From Novosphingobium sp. JCM 18896 (GTDB lineage: Bacteria > Pseudomonadota > Alphaproteobacteria > Sphingomonadales > Sphingomonadaceae): 64,000 nucleotides of DNA. This document shows, piece after piece, positions 60,796 through 64,000 of this stretch; within the stretch, counting starts at the first letter, position 1, and the number at the start of each line of letters is the position of its first letter. Below the pieces are notes generated by a model. It was given only the letters and a program-made list of their open reading frames with translations. It was not told the DNA's origin and did not search any database. The translations under genes and the position numbers were made by a program. The DNA lies in the NCBI RefSeq assembly GCF_025938095.1, contig NZ_JAPCZF010000005.1:62001-126000 (forward strand). The letters are read 5' to 3'.

Positions 60796-61146
60796 GCGGA
60801 AGTCCTGCTGTTCATCGTCGTCGCTGCGTTCATGGCGAAGCCGCGGGGGGAGGGCAACAGGCGAGTTGCTTCGACATCACGAACATGCGTTCGTTTTGTC
60901 GAATTTGTGCAATCCGTGCTGCAGCTTGATCGCGCAAAATGCTGCACTATCTCGGCAGTATCACAGACAAGCGACCATGCCGTTTTGCGCAACATCCCTT
61001 GCGGCGAATCATCTTGAACGGTGCAAGGCAAAAGTGCAGGGGCGGCGTGGAGCCGGATGCCTGAGGATCGCCGGCCTTGCTGCATGCGCAGCGAAGGCCG
61101 GCAGCCTCATGACGTCGCGGTGAATAGCGAAGGATAGGACAAGAAG
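60796..61146. other. 351-bp divergent intergenic region, no gene seen
   Basis: It lies between the divergent flavin reductase and aldehyde dehydrogenase genes. It contains a TGCTGTTC half-site at 60806-60813, close to the flavin reductase start, two related words GTGCTGC and ATGCTGC around 60915-60945, and a run of A/T-richer DNA likely to hold the two promoters. No open frame with a ribosome site or typical codon use was seen. Confidence 0.6.
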
Positions 61147-62568
61147 ATGGCCGCTGCCCGCCCGATTGCCGACACGCCCGAAGCCAAGGAAGTCGCCGAA
61201 CTGATCGCTCGCTCGCGTGCCGCGCAGCAGCAGATCGAGCACTACACGCAGGAGCAGGTCGATCGCCTGATCCGCGGCATGGTCTGGGCCGTTGCCCAGC
61301 CGGGCGTCGCCGAAGAGATCGCGCAGCACACGGTCGATGAATCGCAGCTGGGCAACTACGACGGCAAGTTCCTCAAGATCAGCCGCAAGACCCGCGCCGC
61401 GCTGATGGACATCATCGACGACAAGTCGGTGGGCGTGATCGAGGAACTGCCCGAGCGCAACATCGTCAAGATCGCCAAGCCGGTCGGCGTGATCGGCGCG
61501 CTGTCGCCCTCGACCAATCCCGAGGCGACCCCGGTCATCAAGGCGATCAGCGCCGTGAAGGGCCGCAACTCGATCATCATCTGTCCGCACCCGCGCGCCA
61601 AGATCACCAACAAGATCATCTGCGACAAGATGCGCGATGCGCTGGTCAAGCTCGGCGCCCCGGCCGATCTCGTCATCCCGATCGAGGTGCCCTCGGTCGA
61701 GAAGACCAACCAGGTCATGCAGCAGTGCGACCGCGTGCTCGCCACCGGTGGCGGCCCCATGGTCCTCGCCGCCTACTCGTCGGGCACTCCGGCGCTCGGC
61801 GTCGGCGTGGGTAACGCTGTCATCACCGTCGACGACACGGCCGACCTCGACGACGCCGCCGAGAAGATCCGCGTCTCGAAGACGCTCGATCTCGCGGCCT
61901 CGTGCTCGTCGGACAATTCGGTGATCCTGTTCGACTCCGTCTACGACCAGATGCTCGAGAAGCTGCAGAAGGAAGGCGGCTTCATCGTCGAGGGCGAGAA
62001 CAAGCAGAAGCTGCAGGACACGATCTGGAAGGACGGCGCGCTCAACACCGCGATCGTCGCGCAGACCGCCGGCACGATCGCCGGCATGGCGGGCATCGAC
62101 CTGCCCGAAGGCAAGACCTTCCTGATCGTTCCCGAGAGCAACTATGGCGCCGACGCGCCGTTTTCGGGCGAGAAGCTCTCGGTCACGATGGCGCTCTACC
62201 GCGCCAAGGACATCGACGAGGCGATCGCGCTGACCAACGGCATCCAGGCCTACCAGGGCCAGGGCCACTCGTGTGGCATCTATTCGACCAACGACGAGAA
62301 CATCCTCAAGCTGGCCGAGAACACCAAGACCAGCCGCGTCATGGTCAACCAGCCGCAGGCGCCGTCGAACTCGGGCAACCTGTGGAACGGCATGCGCCAG
62401 ACCTTCTCGCTGGGCTGCGGCTCGTGGGGCGGCAACTCGACCAACAACAACATCACCTGGCGTGACCTGATCAACGAGACCTGGGTCTCGAAGCCGCTCA
62501 AGCAGACCAAGGTCATCCCGTCGGACGAAGACCTGTTCGGCAAGGACATCATCGCCGCCCTGGCTTGA
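61147..62568 (+). CDS. CoA-acylating aldehyde dehydrogenase
   Basis: A 473-residue protein of the acylating aldehyde dehydrogenase class (EutE/SauS/AdhE N-domain type). The catalytic Cys253 is in LAASCSSDNSV, a motif typical of sulfoacetaldehyde dehydrogenase and relatives, and the Rossmann segment is GVIGALSPSTNP (residues about 114-125). It converts an aldehyde, NAD(P)+ and CoA to acyl-CoA, for example acetaldehyde or propanal released by aldol cleavage. Whether it serves the retro-aldolase-like Ltp is an inference. Single gene with its own terminator. Confidence 0.85.
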   Translation: MAAARPIADTPEAKEVAELIARSRAAQQQIEHYTQEQVDRLIRGMVWAVAQPGVAEEIAQHTVDESQLGNYDGKFLKISRKTRAALMDIIDDKSVGVIEELPERNIVKIAKPVGVIGALSPSTNPEATPVIKAISAVKGRNSIIICPHPRAKITNKIICDKMRDALVKLGAPADLVIPIEVPSVEKTNQVMQQCDRVLATGGGPMVLAAYSSGTPALGVGVGNAVITVDDTADLDDAAEKIRVSKTLDLAASCSSDNSVILFDSVYDQMLEKLQKEGGFIVEGENKQKLQDTIWKDGALNTAIVAQTAGTIAGMAGIDLPEGKTFLIVPESNYGADAPFSGEKLSVTMALYRAKDIDEAIALTNGIQAYQGQGHSCGIYSTNDENILKLAENTKTSRVMVNQPQAPSNSGNLWNGMRQTFSLGCGSWGGNSTNNNITWRDLINETWVSKPLKQTKVIPSDEDLFGKDIIAALA

Positions 62569-62592
62569 GCCGGAGCGATGTAAGAAACGAGA

Positions 62593-62618
62593 ACGGGGCG
62601 GGCGACCGCCCCGTTTTT
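62593..62618 (+). terminator. Intrinsic terminator of the aldehyde dehydrogenase gene
   Basis: Stem ACGGGGCGG (62593-62601) and CCGCCCCGT (62606-62614) with GCGA loop and five T residues at 62614-62618, 24 bp after the stop. Confidence 0.9.
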
Positions 62619-62655
62619 CGTTGGGCGCCCGGTTTCCCCAGATCCGTCGTCATGA

Positions 62656-62673
62656 CCCTGACTTTCGTCAGGG
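62656..62673. repeat. Single hairpin of the CCTGACTTTCGTCAGG family
   Basis: CCCTGACTTTCGTCAGGG carries the same core as the two-armed element at 6043-6178, in the opposite orientation. It lies between the aldehyde dehydrogenase terminator and the acyl-CoA dehydrogenase gene. Confidence 0.7.
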
Positions 62674-62763
62674 TGACGGTGTGGGAAGCGGCGCTATGCA
62701 GGTGCTGAAAAATCTCGATCGAAGGTATTTAACCGAGCGATTAAATCGGATACAGCGCGCGCC

Positions 62764-63921
62764 ATGACCGACCTTTTCAGCCTCACCGAAGACCAGCTCG
62801 CCATTCAGGAAATGGCCCGCCGGTTCACCGCCGACGCCATCACGCCCAAGGCGGCGGAATGGGACGAGACCAAGCACTTCCCGCGCGACGTCGTGCGCCA
62901 GGCGGGCGAACTCGGTTTCGGTGCGATCTACATCTCCGAGGAGATGGGCGGCATCAACCTGGGTCGCCTCGAATCGGCGCTGATCTTCGAGGCGCTGTCC
63001 TATGGCTGCCCGTCGACCGCGGCGTTCATCTCGGTCCACAACATGGCCTCGTGGATCATCGACAAGTTCGGTGACGATCAGCTCAAGCAGCGTTATCTGC
63101 CGCAGCTCGTCGGCATGGAAAAGCTCGGCTCCTACTGCCTGACCGAGCCCGGCTCGGGTTCCGACGCCGCGGCGCTCAAGACCACGGCCCGCCTCGAGGG
63201 CGACCACTACGTCGTCAACGGCACCAAGCAGTTCATCACCGGCGGCGGCGTCAACGACTTCTACGTCACCATGGTCCGTACCGGCGACCCCTCTAATGGT
63301 GGTGGGGGCGCCAAGGGCATCTCGTGCCTGGTCATCGAGAAGGACCAGGAAGGCGTCTCGTTCGGCGCCAACGAGAAGAAGCTCGGCTGGAACTCGTCGC
63401 CGACCGCGCAGGTCTCGTTCGACAACGTCAAGGTGCCGGTCGAGAACCGCGTCGGCGCCGAGGGGGACGGCTTCAAGTTTGCCATGGCCGGCCTCGACGG
63501 CGGCCGCCTCAACATCGGCGCTTGCTCGCTCGGCGGCGCGCAGCGCTGCCTCGACGAGGCGATCGCCTACGCCAAGGATCGCCAGCAGTTCGGCAAGCCG
63601 ATCGCCGATTTCCAGAACACCCAGTTCACCCTGGCCGACATGGCGACGAACCTCGAAGCCGCGCGCGCGCTGCTCTACCTCGCGGCCGCCAAGGTCACCG
63701 CCGGCGCGCCCGACAAAACCCGCTTCGCCGCCATGGCCAAGCGTCTCGCCAGCGACAACGGTTCGCAGATCGTCGACCAGGCGCTGCAGATCTTCGGTGG
63801 CTACGGCTACCTGCGCGACTATCCGATCGAGCGCTTCTGGCGCGACCTGCGCGTCCATCGCATCCTCGAAGGCACCAACGAGGTCATGCGCATGATCATT
63901 GGCCGGGACCTGCTGAAGTGA
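62764..63921 (+). CDS. Acyl-CoA dehydrogenase, probably isobutyryl-CoA or short branched-chain type
   Basis: A 385-residue ACAD with SYCLTEPGSGSDAAALK (residues about 122-138), a DRQQFGKPIADFQ segment and the classical C-terminal base motif in HRILEGTNEVMRM. It oxidises a short acyl-CoA to the enoyl-CoA with electron-transfer flavoprotein. The coupled (GTGA overlap) downstream gene has a 3-hydroxyisobutyryl-CoA hydrolase/enoyl-CoA hydratase N-terminus, so valine catabolism is the best guess. Confidence 0.9.
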   Translation: MTDLFSLTEDQLAIQEMARRFTADAITPKAAEWDETKHFPRDVVRQAGELGFGAIYISEEMGGINLGRLESALIFEALSYGCPSTAAFISVHNMASWIIDKFGDDQLKQRYLPQLVGMEKLGSYCLTEPGSGSDAAALKTTARLEGDHYVVNGTKQFITGGGVNDFYVTMVRTGDPSNGGGGAKGISCLVIEKDQEGVSFGANEKKLGWNSSPTAQVSFDNVKVPVENRVGAEGDGFKFAMAGLDGGRLNIGACSLGGAQRCLDEAIAYAKDRQQFGKPIADFQNTQFTLADMATNLEAARALLYLAAAKVTAGAPDKTRFAAMAKRLASDNGSQIVDQALQIFGGYGYLRDYPIERFWRDLRVHRILEGTNEVMRMIIGRDLLK

Positions 63922-64000
63922 GCGCAACGGAAGAGCTCATCGTTCGCCGTGACGGCGTCGCGGGCTTCCTGACGCTCAACCGCCCCAAGGCGATCCACGC
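63918..64000 (+). CDS. Enoyl-CoA hydratase/3-hydroxyisobutyryl-CoA hydrolase family (5' part, cut by window end)
   Basis: GTG start overlapping the ACAD stop by 4 bp (GTGA). The visible 27 residues include ELIVRRDGVAGFLTLNRPKA, the first strands of a crotonase fold; ITLNRPKAIHA-type starts are common in 3-hydroxyisobutyryl-CoA hydrolases. The rest lies outside the window, so hydratase and hydrolase cannot be separated. Confidence 0.75.
   Translation, partial: MSATEELIVRRDGVAGFLTLNRPKAIH

Noticed and set aside
60915..60945. Repeated words GTGCAA..TGCTGC and GCGCAA..TGCTGC as a second operator family
   Set aside because: The spacing between half-sites varies at every place (also 52060 and 49875), so it is not a consistent motif.
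1..64000. CRISPR arrays, rRNA, tRNA, insertion sequences, prophage
   Set aside because: No regularly spaced identical repeats, no conserved rRNA or tRNA pattern noticed, and no transposase, integrase or phage protein in any frame. A tRNA search tool was not available, so a single tRNA could still have been missed.

Overview
The window looks like the chromosome of a GC-rich alphaproteobacterium, most likely a sphingomonad (Sphingomonadaceae, Novosphingobium/Sphingobium-like). This rests on the strong G/C third-position bias, a metZ-apaG neighbourhood, a large TonB-dependent receptor inside a catabolic cluster, a short secreted CHAP protein, and many CoA-linked catabolic genes. No rRNA, tRNA, CRISPR array, transposase or phage gene could be seen. 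The genus is an inference.

1-17 kb is mostly housekeeping: the end of a TspO gene, a UbiK/BMFP-type protein, recO-leuB overlapping by 4 bp, a glycosyltransferase-GtrA fusion, a small membrane protein, an MFS transporter, a CHAP protein, a membrane glycosyltransferase, metZ, an SDR, apaG, a LysR regulator, a glycine-zipper protein and an unknown secreted protein. It ends with a Rieske oxygenase, htpX, a TetR regulator and an MDR reductase. 17-23 kb holds a GlcG/HbpS-like protein, an acyl-CoA ligase, a PAS histidine kinase and a MASE1-PAS-GGDEF diguanylate cyclase.

23-61 kb is a dense catabolic region for an unidentified substrate, probably a cyclic or branched carboxylic acid degraded as CoA thioesters. 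Uptake would use the TonB receptor (52 kb) and MFS permease (35 kb). Oxygenation would use a P450 with its 2Fe-2S ferredoxin (50 kb), Rieske oxygenases (13 and 47 kb), and an LLM flavoenzyme with a flavin reductase (41 and 60 kb). CoA activation or transfer would use four class III CoA-transferases, all keeping the catalytic Asp. Acyl-CoA processing would use a two-gene acyl-CoA dehydrogenase, two non-standard crotonases, an Ltp-type thiolase with a DUF35 partner, several SDRs and AKRs, a lactonase-like protein, an amidohydrolase and a PQQ-cytochrome c dehydrogenase. LacI and Fis-type regulators sit inside the region. A shared inverted-repeat operator candidate (TGYTGWWC-N4-GWWCARCA) occurs near several promoters.

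61-64 kb carries an acylating aldehyde dehydrogenase, then an acyl-CoA dehydrogenase overlapping the start of a crotonase-fold hydrolase or hydratase, which looks like branched-chain (valine) catabolism. Intergenic regions carry several families of palindromic repeats, two of them as near-identical two-armed elements of about 100-150 bp.
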